Shown here in pieces: positions 14,204 to 21,765 of a stretch of 29,418 nucleotides of DNA. The stretch comes from JBOGEB01 sp050743125. GTDB taxonomy: Bacteria; Actinomycetota; Nitriliruptoria; Euzebyales; Egibacteraceae. Made by a program: the position numbers and the translations under genes. The notes under the pieces are model-generated. The model saw only the letters and a list, made by a program, of their open reading frames with translations, was not told where the DNA came from and searched no databases. Every line of letters starts with the position of its first letter. Position 1 is the stretch's first letter. The stretch lies in contig JBOGEB010000032.1 of the NCBI GenBank assembly GCA_050743125.1, forward strand, positions 1 to 29,418, in the 5' to 3' direction.

Positions 14204-15844
14204 ATGCGGGGACTCATGCAGCAGGTGCCGTTGACGCTTCGGATGGTGCTGGAGCGGGCAGCCACGCTCTACCCGTCGAAGACGGTGACGACGAAGACCG
14301 CCGACGGGTTCCATCGCGAAACCTACGGCGAGCTCGTGGAGCGGGTGGCGCGGCTCGCGAGCGCGCTGTCCGAGCTGGGGGTGAGGCCCGGGGACCGGGT
14401 CGCGACCGTGGCATGGAACTCCTACCGCCACCTGGAGCTGTACTTGGCGGTCCCCTGCATGGGTGCGGTGCTCCACACCCTGAACATCCGGCTCCAGCCG
14501 GACCAGCTCTCCTACATCGCGAACCATGCCGAGGACCAGATCGTCTTCGTCGATGCGTCGCTCAGCGCGGCCTGGCAGAAGGTCGTCGGGCTCAAGACGG
14601 TCCGTGAAATCGTCTGGATGGACGACGTCGAGGGCGTAGGCATGGTGGACGACGGCCTGGACTACGGGGAGCTGGTGGCCGGCGGGTCGCCCGCTTTCGC
14701 CTGGCCGAGGCTGGATGAGAACGACGCCGCGGCGATGTGCTACACGTCCGGCACGACTGGGGACCCGAAGGGGGCCGTGTACGCCCACCGCTCGTCGGTG
14801 CTCCACTCGTTGGCGTTGCTGTTCGCCGACTCGCTGGCGCTGCGCGAGCGCGACGTCTGCCTGCCGATCGTGCCCCAGTTCCACGCCAACGCGTGGGGCA
14901 CCCCGTACGGGTCGCTGCTCGCGGGCGCGTCGCTTGCGATGACCGGGCGGTTCATGGATCCCGTGAGCGTGTCCCAGCTTGTCGCCGAGGCCGGGGTGAC
15001 TGTCTCCGCCGCGGTGCCGACGGTGTGGCTCGGGGTGCTCCAGGCGATCAACGCCGGTCAGGTCGACCCGGCGACCTTGGGGACGCTCGAGCGGATCGTG
15101 TGCGGCGGGACGGCGGTGTCCGAGGCGCTCATGCGCGGCTTTGACGAGCTGGGGATCCCGATCATCCATGCCTGGGGCATGACCGAGACCTCGCCGGCGG
15201 CCACGGTCGGGACGGTGAAGTCGACGGTGCCGGAGGACCAGGCGCTGCGCACGCGGCTGACCCAGGGGATCCCGCTCCCCACGCTCGAGGTGCGCCTCGT
15301 GGACGACGCCGGCGAGGTCCAGCCATGGGACGGCGAGTCAATGGGCGAGCTGCAGATCACCGGCCCGTGGATCGCGGACGCCTACTACGACCCGGACGCG
15401 GCGGACAGCCGTGGCGGCCTCGACCGGTTCTGCGACGACGAGGTGGGCAACCGCTGGCTGATGACCGGCGACGTCGCGGTCATCGACTCCGAGGGCTACG
15501 TGAAGCTCGTCGACCGGATCAAGGACCTCGTGAAGTCGGGCGGCGAGTGGATCTCCACGGTCGAGCTGGAGAACCTCCTCATGGCGCACCCGAAGGTCAC
15601 CGAGGCCGCGGTCATCGCCGTCGGGCATCCGAAGTGGGGGGAGCGGCCGCTGGCCTGCGTCGTGTCCGCGGACGGCGCGGTGACCAAGGAGGAGCTCATC
15701 GAGCACCTGGCGGGCCACCTCGCGAAGTGGCAGCTGCCGGACGACGTCGTGTTCGTCGATGAGGTGCCGAAGACGAGCGTCGGCAAGTTCGACAAGAAGG
15801 TTCTGCGCGACCGCTACGCGGACTACCAGCTGCCGACGCGGTAA
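14204..15844 (+). CDS. long-chain fatty acid-CoA ligase (AMP-binding)
   Basis: This 546-residue adenylate-forming enzyme activates a carboxylic acid to its acyl-CoA through an acyl-AMP. The core motifs are complete: YTSGTTGDPKGAVYAHRS near 180-197 (phosphate-binding loop), HAWGMTETSPAATVG near 322-336, MTGDVAVIDSEGYVKLVDR near 420-438, the hinge KDLVKSGGEWISTVELE, and the C-terminal catalytic lysine in KTSVGKFDKKVLR near 524-536. The sequence VPQFHANAWGTPYGSLLAGA is typical of the medium/long-chain AlkK-type group. The ATG at 14204 follows AGAGGAGG (14191-14198), an excellent site; the frame's upstream ATG at 14141 lies inside the previous gene. Chain length specificity cannot be read from sequence. 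A strong hairpin follows 18 bases after the stop. Confidence 0.94.
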   Translation: MRGLMQQVPLTLRMVLERAATLYPSKTVTTKTADGFHRETYGELVERVARLASALSELGVRPGDRVATVAWNSYRHLELYLAVPCMGAVLHTLNIRLQPDQLSYIANHAEDQIVFVDASLSAAWQKVVGLKTVREIVWMDDVEGVGMVDDGLDYGELVAGGSPAFAWPRLDENDAAAMCYTSGTTGDPKGAVYAHRSSVLHSLALLFADSLALRERDVCLPIVPQFHANAWGTPYGSLLAGASLAMTGRFMDPVSVSQLVAEAGVTVSAAVPTVWLGVLQAINAGQVDPATLGTLERIVCGGTAVSEALMRGFDELGIPIIHAWGMTETSPAATVGTVKSTVPEDQALRTRLTQGIPLPTLEVRLVDDAGEVQPWDGESMGELQITGPWIADAYYDPDAADSRGGLDRFCDDEVGNRWLMTGDVAVIDSEGYVKLVDRIKDLVKSGGEWISTVELENLLMAHPKVTEAAVIAVGHPKWGERPLACVVSADGAVTKEELIEHLAGHLAKWQLPDDVVFVDEVPKTSVGKFDKKVLRDRYADYQLPTR

Positions 15845-15862
15845 CGAATTCCCCCGGGAACG

Positions 15863-15895
15863 CTCAAGGCCCCGGGCCGGGCCCGGGGCCTTGAG
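15863..15895 (+). terminator. hairpin after the acyl-CoA ligase gene
   Basis: CTCAAGGCCCCGGGCC and GGCCCGGGGCCTTGAG are exact reverse complements around one central G, a 16-bp stem starting 18 bases after the stop. There is no T-tract, so it may act as an mRNA-stabilising end or GC-type terminator. Confidence 0.65.
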
Positions 15896-15935
15896 TAGTG
15901 CCGGGCCGCCGCGCCCGACACATTGTGCACCAGTA

Positions 15936-15961
15936 CGGTCTGAGCCGCCGCGCTCAGACCG
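15936..15961. other. hairpin with 10-bp stem
   Basis: CGGTCTGAGC and GCTCAGACCG pair perfectly around CGCCGC. This is the second of a series of hairpins between convergent transcription units. Confidence 0.6.
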
Positions 15962-15984
15962 ACGATGCGGCGGTCTTGATGACG

Positions 15985-16030
15985 AAGATTCGGCGTTGGG
16001 CACCCCCCCTCCTGCCCAACGCCGAATTTT
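15985..16030 (+). terminator. rho-independent terminator
   Basis: A 15-bp perfect stem (ATTCGGCGTTGGGCA at 15988-16002 with its complement at 16013-16027) extends to 18 pairs with the adjoining AAG and TTT. It has a ten-base pyrimidine loop and runs into a T-tract (16027-16032). This is the best intrinsic terminator in the window. It faces rightwards, so it would stop transcription from the acyl-CoA ligase side. Confidence 0.8.
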
Positions 16031-16056
16031 TTCCTCTTCTGTTCGCCGACGGTGGG

Positions 16057-16091
16057 GGAGAGGCGGAGCCCCCGCTCCGCTCCGCCTCTCC
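16057..16091. other. hairpin with 13-bp stem
   Basis: GGAGAGGCGGAGC and GCTCCGCCTCTCC are exact complements around a nine-base loop. It has no T-tract on either strand. It may block read-through of the large minus-strand operon that ends at 16416. Confidence 0.6.
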
Positions 16092-16120
16092 AATCCGCCC
16101 CAAGGGCAAGTATCGCACGA

Positions 16121-16197
16121 ACAACCCGGGGTTGTGACCCCCTCAGGGGAATTTATCATCCCCGGTCCCTCGCGATCCCCGCTCGAACAGGGGATTG
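16121..16197. other. three further short hairpins
   Basis: ACAACCC/GGGTTGT (16121-16135, one-base centre), GGGGA/TCCCC (16146-16163) and CGATCCCC/GGGGATTG (16173-16197, one G-T pair) follow each other closely. Together with the four upstream hairpins they fill most of the 570-base gap between the convergent gene sets. No gene is visible in this gap. Confidence 0.5.
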
Positions 16198-16217
16198 TCG
16201 GACACGTAGCCTGCGCG

Positions 16218-16247
16218 GCGCTCTGCGGCGCTCTGCGGCGCTCTGCG
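16218..16247. repeat. three copies of a 10-bp tandem repeat
   Basis: GGCGCTCTGC occurs three times in direct succession, downstream of the TPR gene. It is a simple repeat of slippage type. Confidence 0.85.
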
Positions 16248-16415
16248 GTGGCGCGTGGTGGCAGTCGTCCTGGCAGGCGCGGACGCGCGCTACCTGGACT
16301 GGCCGCGACGCCCGAGCCCGGCCCGGACGGAACGCTGGCAGGCGCGGCCCTTCCACCTCGCCGTCATCGGCAACCGGCTGGGCGCCCGCGGCGTGCAGAC
16401 CACCCGCGCGCCCTC

Positions 16416-18386
16416 CTACTCCAGCCGCTCCCGGAGCCGTGCAGCCTCCTGCTCGGCGTCGTCCGCGCCAGCGATGTCGCCGAGCGCGCGGCGGGCGTCG
16501 GCGACGTCGGTCAGGGCGTCAACAAGGATGCGGATGGCCCGAGGGGTCGCTCCGTAAAGGTCAAGGAGCCGCCGCTCGAGGGCGAGCCGTTCCTCGAATG
16601 CGGCCTTGGCTCCTGCCACATCGCCAGCCGCGGACCGTGCCGCACCAAGGAGGTCGAGCAGGAAGGTGCGCCTCTTCACGTCCCACGGCCCCTGATCGGA
16701 CGGCTCCACCTCCCGGTCAGAGGCCACCAGCGCGTCTTCGTAGGTCGAGATCGCCGCTTCGATATCCCCGAGCTTGCGGTGGAGCTGGCCAAGCCGAACG
16801 AACTGGTGCACCGCCAACTCGTCCTGGTGGCGCGCCTCGACGAGCTGCCGTCGCGCCCTGAGGGCCTCCTTGTACGCCGTAGTGCCGGTGGCCGTATCCC
16901 CAGACTGGGCATGGAGATCGCCGAGCCATTCGAGACCGGTCGAGACCAAATCCATAGTCCCCGGGTCGTCGCCAGCGGCCTCAGCGAGTCGCCAGCTCAG
17001 CACGAGCGCTTCCTCATAGGCGGCCCTTGCGGCGGCCAGGTCGCCGAGACGCCTATGGGCGTGGCCCAGACTCCACAATCCCCACACGAAGCCCAGAGAG
17101 TCCGACGGGTCATGGCCAGCGATCTCGACCAGGCGCCGCAAGAGGGACAGGTCTTCCTCGCGGAGCAAAGCCGCCGTCCTGAAGTCTCCGGTCGCGTTTC
17201 GGTAGCTCGCAGCGCACTTGAGACTAAAGGAGAGCTCGCGCAGCGCCTCGGGGTCGTTGGGCGAGCGCTCGGCTAATCGTCGCCATAGCGACAGCGCCTC
17301 TTCGGCCGTGGCGGTCGCGCTCGCGACGTATCCCGCGTCGAACTCAACGGCGCTGAGCTTTTCCAGAGCGTTGGCCAGATCGCGCAGCGCCTCAGGGGTC
17401 TCACCGTCGGTCTCCAGCTGCTGACGCACCACCGCCACCGCCTCCCGGTAGGCGCCCACGACTCGGCGGAGGTCGCCGCGACGCTCGGCGAACTCCCCGG
17501 CGCGCGACAGGAGCTCATAGACCATGAACCGATCCACCGTCTCGCCAGCGACGCGCAGCGCGTCCTCGACGTGGCGGGCCGCTTCCGTGAGGTCGCCATG
17601 CTCCTCTTCGGCACGGCTCAGCCAGGCCAACGCCACAGCAATATCGGCCCGGCCTGCGGCCGAGGTCCGTTGGGCCAGAGCGACCGCGTCCCGGGCGACC
17701 TCCACCGCCTCCCCCGTGTCATCGAGCGCGAGCAGCCGTTCGACCTGGCGTAACCGGTCCCGTAGGTCGCCCAACTCCGTGGATGGAGTCAGCGGCAACC
17801 CCCGGCGGGCGGCACCCGTCCGACTTGGGATTACGAGGTCTCCGCCTACAACGTCTCCGCTGACGACGTCCCCGCTCACAAAAGCCACGCCCGGCACGTC
17901 GACCACGAGCGAGCGGATCGACCAGAGGTCCGAGGCGAGCTCGCGGGCGCGCGGCTTCAGGTCAGGGAGAACCACGAGCACCAGCCCCCCGCTCAGGTGG
18001 CGGCGGAGGGTCTCGCGCTGCTCGTTCAGGGCGAGGAACAGGGCCTCCCACGCCGCGGTCCAGGGGCCACGAGGCTGGGTGGGGGAATCGGCGCGGACGG
18101 CCTCGACCCATACGCAGCCCGCTCGGCCGGACGCGACCGTATGGAGCTCGTGCCAGATCGCCCGCAATTCATTCGGGTCCTCCGGTTGGAGCAGCGCAAG
18201 CGTGCGGGCACGGCTGCGCAGCTGCGCCTCGGTCCGGCGGCGCAGCACGACGGCGGCGGGCGGGGAGGGGGTAAAGACGAACCCGAGCCAGAACCCCTGG
18301 GCGAGCTCGAGATGGCGGCGGAGTCGAGCCCACTCGGCCTCTCCCGCCGGGCCGAGGCGCTCGTCAGGCGTCGGGTTCACCTTCAC
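16416..18386 (-). CDS. TPR-repeat protein with an N-terminal NTPase-associated-type domain
   Basis: This 656-residue protein has two parts. Residues 1-165 form a globular domain (LELAQGFWLGFVFTPSP, then RTEAQLRSRARTLALLQPED and LSGGLVLVVLPDLKPRAREL) of a type I associate with partners of P-loop NTPases in signalling or conflict systems. A short linker near 168-184 repeats the unit (S/G)GD-V/L-V three times, a repeated GD pattern seen in such proteins. From about 200 to the end are tetratricopeptide repeats (for example LGDLAAARAAYEEALVLSWR and LGDIEAAISTYEDALVASDR). There is no signal peptide. It starts with GTG at 18386, and its first 23 bases overlap the end of the NTPase gene, so the two are surely coupled. 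The family role is unknown; TPRs suggest a scaffold or sensor for the NTPase. Confidence 0.8.
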   Translation of the reverse strand: MKVNPTPDERLGPAGEAEWARLRRHLELAQGFWLGFVFTPSPPAAVVLRRRTEAQLRSRARTLALLQPEDPNELRAIWHELHTVASGRAGCVWVEAVRADSPTQPRGPWTAAWEALFLALNEQRETLRRHLSGGLVLVVLPDLKPRARELASDLWSIRSLVVDVPGVAFVSGDVVSGDVVGGDLVIPSRTGAARRGLPLTPSTELGDLRDRLRQVERLLALDDTGEAVEVARDAVALAQRTSAAGRADIAVALAWLSRAEEEHGDLTEAARHVEDALRVAGETVDRFMVYELLSRAGEFAERRGDLRRVVGAYREAVAVVRQQLETDGETPEALRDLANALEKLSAVEFDAGYVASATATAEEALSLWRRLAERSPNDPEALRELSFSLKCAASYRNATGDFRTAALLREEDLSLLRRLVEIAGHDPSDSLGFVWGLWSLGHAHRRLGDLAAARAAYEEALVLSWRLAEAAGDDPGTMDLVSTGLEWLGDLHAQSGDTATGTTAYKEALRARRQLVEARHQDELAVHQFVRLGQLHRKLGDIEAAISTYEDALVASDREVEPSDQGPWDVKRRTFLLDLLGAARSAAGDVAGAKAAFEERLALERRLLDLYGATPRAIRILVDALTDVADARRALGDIAGADDAEQEAARLRERLE

Positions 18387-19704
18387 GCTCCAGCCCCTGC
18401 ACCTGCTCGGCGATCCGCTCGCGGATCAGCGGGTGCACGTCGTACCACTCCTCACCGTTGCTGTAGCAGAGCACGAGGTGGGTGTCGAGCAACGTGCTGA
18501 GGCGGGGTAAGCGCGCCATCTCCGGGAGCGACGCCTCGTTGGTCTGGGCGATGCGGTGCAGCCAGCGTGCGTCGTCGTCGGGAACGGGCAGCAGCTCGGA
18601 CTGGATCTGCACGATCGCCCGCTCGATCGTGCGCTCGTCCACCGGCAGGCGGTCGGCGCGCACGATCACCTCTTGGATCATCCGCAACAGATCGCGGAGA
18701 TGCCCGCCGGAGTAGCCGATGATCCGGTCGAGCGTGTCCCTGCTCGGGAGCAGCTCGTCCCACGCGCCGCGGGCGCGGACGACCTCCTCCAGCGCGTCGT
18801 GCCCGTCCTTGAACACCTCGGCGGTGCCGCGCTCACGGACCTTCACCGCCCGCAGTAGCTGCAGCGCCCTGGCGCCGTAGAGCGCGCTGAGCCCGGGATA
18901 GCGGACCTTCAGGTACGGAGGGACCGTGTAGACCACGTGGAGCGAGGGCAAGCGGAGCCGCTCGGCCTGCTCGGCGAAGAGGTTCTCGACCGAGCTTTGC
19001 ACCTCTTGGACATTCATCGACGTGCCGCGGATGTGGTCGATCGAGTCGACGAGCAGCACGACCCCGGCTGCGTACGGATTGGCCTGCCAGACCAGCCGCA
19101 CCGTCGCTTCGATGGACGCGTGCACCTGCTCGACGAACACGCCGAGATGTCCCGCCATGTGCTGCTGCAACCGGCGGCGGAAGGTCGGATCGGTCTTGAG
19201 GTTGGCTTTGACCCCGAGGCCGAGACCCGCAACCTCAGCCCTGACCTCGAAGTCGCCGAGCTCGAACCGGGTGCGGTCGAGGAAGTCCCTGAGGCGATCC
19301 CAGAACGGCTGCCGCCGCTCGCCTTCCGGTACCCATCCCAAATCGTTGACCGCTTCCTCGAACGCGCCGGTGACAACCATCAAGAAGTCGCTGATGTCTA
19401 CCGGCACGGCGATGTTCAGGTAGTCCTCGACATCGAAGAGGGCCACGAGGTAGCCGGCGCCTTGAAGATCGCGCCGGAGCCGCCGCAGCTCGGTGCTCTT
19501 GCCCGTGCCGCGAAAGCCCGAGAACAGCTGGACCGACTGACCCGTGGTCCACTCGATCGAGCGTGCGAGCAGCGCCACCGGATCCTCGGCGTCAAGGCCC
19601 GGCTTGTCGTAGAGCGAGACATACCGGGGGTCGTCGGGCTCCAGCGGGCGAAACCTCACCGACCGGAAGAAGTCACGGAGAAACGCGTTCTGCTCGGGCG
19701 TCAC
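18364..19704 (-). CDS. P-loop NTPase (AAA/STAND-like) paired with the TPR protein
   Basis: This 446-residue ATPase has Walker A GFRGTGKS at 63-70 and Walker B VVLLVDSIDHI at 215-225 (D220). A YSGGHLRDLLRMIQEV segment near 331-346 resembles the sensor region of AAA/STAND-type proteins. The C-terminal 80 residues (LLPVPDDDARWLHRIAQTNE, then LLDTHLVLCYSNGEEWYDVHP) look like a winged-helix module. No membrane segment is present. The N-terminus (EQNAFLRDFFRSVRFRPLEP) is followed by a long variable insert. Its start is a GTG at 19704 with no clear ribosome binding site, 21 bases after the KTSC gene. It probably works with the TPR protein as an ATP-driven switch. Defence or signalling is a guess from architecture, as no effector domain is recognisable. 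Confidence 0.8.
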   Translation of the reverse strand: MTPEQNAFLRDFFRSVRFRPLEPDDPRYVSLYDKPGLDAEDPVALLARSIEWTTGQSVQLFSGFRGTGKSTELRRLRRDLQGAGYLVALFDVEDYLNIAVPVDISDFLMVVTGAFEEAVNDLGWVPEGERRQPFWDRLRDFLDRTRFELGDFEVRAEVAGLGLGVKANLKTDPTFRRRLQQHMAGHLGVFVEQVHASIEATVRLVWQANPYAAGVVLLVDSIDHIRGTSMNVQEVQSSVENLFAEQAERLRLPSLHVVYTVPPYLKVRYPGLSALYGARALQLLRAVKVRERGTAEVFKDGHDALEEVVRARGAWDELLPSRDTLDRIIGYSGGHLRDLLRMIQEVIVRADRLPVDERTIERAIVQIQSELLPVPDDDARWLHRIAQTNEASLPEMARLPRLSTLLDTHLVLCYSNGEEWYDVHPLIRERIAEQVQGLEREGEPDA

Positions 19705-19725
19705 CGCAGGGATCGTAGCGGGGCA

Positions 19726-19938
19726 TCAGGCGACGCGGTCGTAGGGGTAGCAGCCGCGGATGTGGGCGTTGAAGTACCGACCGTGGGACTCCGCGGCCAT
19801 GAGATCCTCGTGCACCTCGGGCGGCACGTCGGAGTACCGGTAGACCCCGCCGCCCGCGAACTCGGCCTCGAGGGTCCGGGTCGTGGCGTCATAGCCAACC
19901 GACGCGAGCATCGTGGAGGTCACCGGGATGCGCTGCAC
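19726..19938 (-). CDS. KTSC domain-containing protein
   Basis: This 70-residue protein is a bare KTSC domain, so named for its likeness to a lysyl-tRNA synthetase C-terminal region. It reads IPVTSTMLASVGYDATTRT, LEAEFAGGGVYRYSDVPPEV and AESHGRYFNAHIRGCYP. The pattern SVGYD, then GGVYRY-x-DVP and G-x-YFN-x-IRG-x-YP is diagnostic. The function is unknown; members are often stand-alone small proteins and are frequent in phages and accessory DNA. A GTG start lies four bases after the stop of the second permease gene, so it is probably translated from the same message. The stop is 21 bases before the NTPase start. Confidence 0.88.
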   Translation of the reverse strand: MQRIPVTSTMLASVGYDATTRTLEAEFAGGGVYRYSDVPPEVHEDLMAAESHGRYFNAHIRGCYPYDRVA

Positions 19939-19942
19939 GCGG

Positions 19943-20803
19943 TCAGCCCTTGACGGCGCCGGCGGTGAGCCCGGCGACGATCCGCCTCTGGAACAGCAGC
20001 ACCAGCAGGATCATGGGGACGGTCACGATCACGCACGCCGCGGTGATCGTGCCGATGGGGCGCTGGAAGGGCACCGACCCGGTGAACGCCGAGATCGCGA
20101 CCGGGACGGTCTGGACCGCCAGGCTGCGCGGCGCGAACGTGCTCGCGAGCAGGAACTCGTTCCACGCGGAGACGAACACCAAGATCGCCGCAGCGAACAC
20201 CCCCGGCGCCGACAGCGGCAGAATCACCCGCGCGAACGCCTGGAACGGCGTCGCGCCGTCCACGCGCGCCGCCTCCTCCAGCTCAGAGGGGATGGCAGCG
20301 AAGAACGTCGTGAGGATGAAGATCGTCAACGGCAGCGTGAACGCCGTGTACGGGATGAACAGCCCCGGATAGGTGTTGAGCAGACCGAGGGCTCGCCACA
20401 GCTCGTAGAGCGGCGGCACGAGCGCCACGGGTGGGAACAGGCTCACCGCCAGCACGCCGGACAGGATCAACGCCTTGCGCCGCAGCCGCAGCCGCGCCAG
20501 CGCATAGGCGGCCAGCGACCCGATGCCCACGCACAACAGGGTGGTCACGCCCGCGACGATGGCCGAGTTGCGCAAGTTGTAGCTGAAGCCCTGACCGAAC
20601 ACTGCGGCGTAGTTGTCCAGCCCGAACGGCCCCTGGCTGACCAGCGGGCTGTTCAACGCGTTGTTGCCGATTTTCAGGCTGACGTCGATCAGCCAGGCGA
20701 ACGGGAACAGGCACCAGCCGAAGATGATCCCTAAGACCATGTGCCGGATCGCCAGAGGGCGGCGTCCCGGAACCGCCGACGAAGGCTCACCATGACGCCT
20801 CAC
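19943..20803 (-). CDS. carbohydrate ABC transporter permease (MalG/SugB type)
   Basis: This 286-residue inner-membrane subunit of a CUT1 sugar importer has six predicted helices, beginning VLGIIFGWCLFPFAWLID. The cytoplasmic EAA loop is clear: ELEEAARVDGATPFQAFARV followed by ILPLSAPG, which docks on the ATPase. SAWNEFLLAS and the C-terminal QRRIVAGLTAGAVKG are typical of the MalG side. The frame is open to a GTG at 20893, overlapping the previous gene by ten bases, but that adds a long Arg/His-rich leader. The GTG at 20803, with GGAG just before it, gives a normal MalG N-terminus, and ATG 20740 is a third option. It forms the heterodimer partner of the permease encoded just upstream. Confidence 0.88.
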   Translation of the reverse strand: MRRHGEPSSAVPGRRPLAIRHMVLGIIFGWCLFPFAWLIDVSLKIGNNALNSPLVSQGPFGLDNYAAVFGQGFSYNLRNSAIVAGVTTLLCVGIGSLAAYALARLRLRRKALILSGVLAVSLFPPVALVPPLYELWRALGLLNTYPGLFIPYTAFTLPLTIFILTTFFAAIPSELEEAARVDGATPFQAFARVILPLSAPGVFAAAILVFVSAWNEFLLASTFAPRSLAVQTVPVAISAFTGSVPFQRPIGTITAACVIVTVPMILLVLLFQRRIVAGLTAGAVKG

Positions 20804-20883
20804 CGCTCCAGACCCAAGGACTGGGAGCGCGAGCTTGCCCCCGCGGCGCGCCGCCGAGTGGTGCGCCACGACGCCGCGGCGGC

Positions 20884-21765
20884 CTATCGCCACGGGCGGT
20901 CAGCCTCGATCACAAGGTCGCGGCCCAGCAGCGACACGAAGATCACCCCGACGCCGAGCACCACCGCGAACGACAGCATCGACAGCGTCGAGCCCATGCC
21001 CGGGTTCGGCGTGTCGGCGACGAAGCGCTGCACCAGGATCGACAGCGTCTCGGTGCCAAAGGCGCCGTTGGTCATGACCTTGGGCAGGTCGAAGACGCGC
21101 AGCGAGTCCACGGTACGAAACAGCAGGGCGACCAGGACCGCGGGCTTCAACAGCGGCAGCGTGATGCGGGTGAAGCGCTGCCAGGCGTTCGCCCCGTCGA
21201 TGTGGGCGGACTCGTAGATCTCCTGGGGGATCGTCTGCAACCCGGCGAGCAGCAGGAGCGCCATAAACGGGGCGGTCTTCCACACGTCCGCGACGATGAT
21301 CGCGAACATCGCCCAGTTCGGCGTGCCGAGCCAGTTGAAGTGCTGGGGGACGAACGGGACGTAGTGGTTGACGAACCCGGGAGTGACGTTGAACATCAGG
21401 CTCCACATCTGCGCCGAGACCACCGTGGGGATCACCCAGGGCACCAGGATCGTCGCGCGGGTGACGCCCCGCCCGGCGAACGCCTGGGCCATGACCAACG
21501 CGAACCCCAGCCCGATCAGGAACTCGATCGTCACCGAGGTGATCGTGAAGACGAACGTCGCGTTGACCGGGTGCCAGAAGTCTCCGCTCGTCAGCATGGC
21601 GGCGTAGTTCGCCAGCCCGACGAACCCTTCCCGCCGCCGGCCGTCGTAGGCGAAGAAACTCAAGCCCACCGCGTAGAGCACCGGAAACAGCGCCACCAGC
21701 CCCATCGTCAGCACCGAGGGAGCGATGAACAGCCGCGCGAGCCGGCGCTCCGAAGCCAAGGCCAC
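20884..21765 (-). CDS. carbohydrate ABC transporter permease (MalF/SugA type)
   Basis: This 293-residue CUT1 permease has an N-terminal helix LFIAPSVLTMGLVALFPVLY and a membrane core containing ATILVPWVIPTVVSAQMWSL. The EAA loop reads IPQEIYESAHIDGANAWQRF followed by TRITLPLLKP. Sequence style (FVGLANY, WVIPTVVSAQMW, FDLPKVMTNG) resembles trehalose/maltose-type systems such as ThuF or SugA, but substrate cannot be fixed from this. The GTG start shares one base with the TAG stop of the preceding binding-protein gene (TAGTG). The very long frame reaching upstream to 22104 is only the antiphase reading of that gene. No MalK-type ATPase gene lies in the window. Confidence 0.92.
   Translation of the reverse strand: MALASERRLARLFIAPSVLTMGLVALFPVLYAVGLSFFAYDGRRREGFVGLANYAAMLTSGDFWHPVNATFVFTITSVTIEFLIGLGFALVMAQAFAGRGVTRATILVPWVIPTVVSAQMWSLMFNVTPGFVNHYVPFVPQHFNWLGTPNWAMFAIIVADVWKTAPFMALLLLAGLQTIPQEIYESAHIDGANAWQRFTRITLPLLKPAVLVALLFRTVDSLRVFDLPKVMTNGAFGTETLSILVQRFVADTPNPGMGSTLSMLSFAVVLGVGVIFVSLLGRDLVIEADRPWR

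Noticed and set aside
18937..19953. 338-codon plus-strand frame
   Set aside because: It is antisense to the NTPase and KTSC genes, both with clear motifs.
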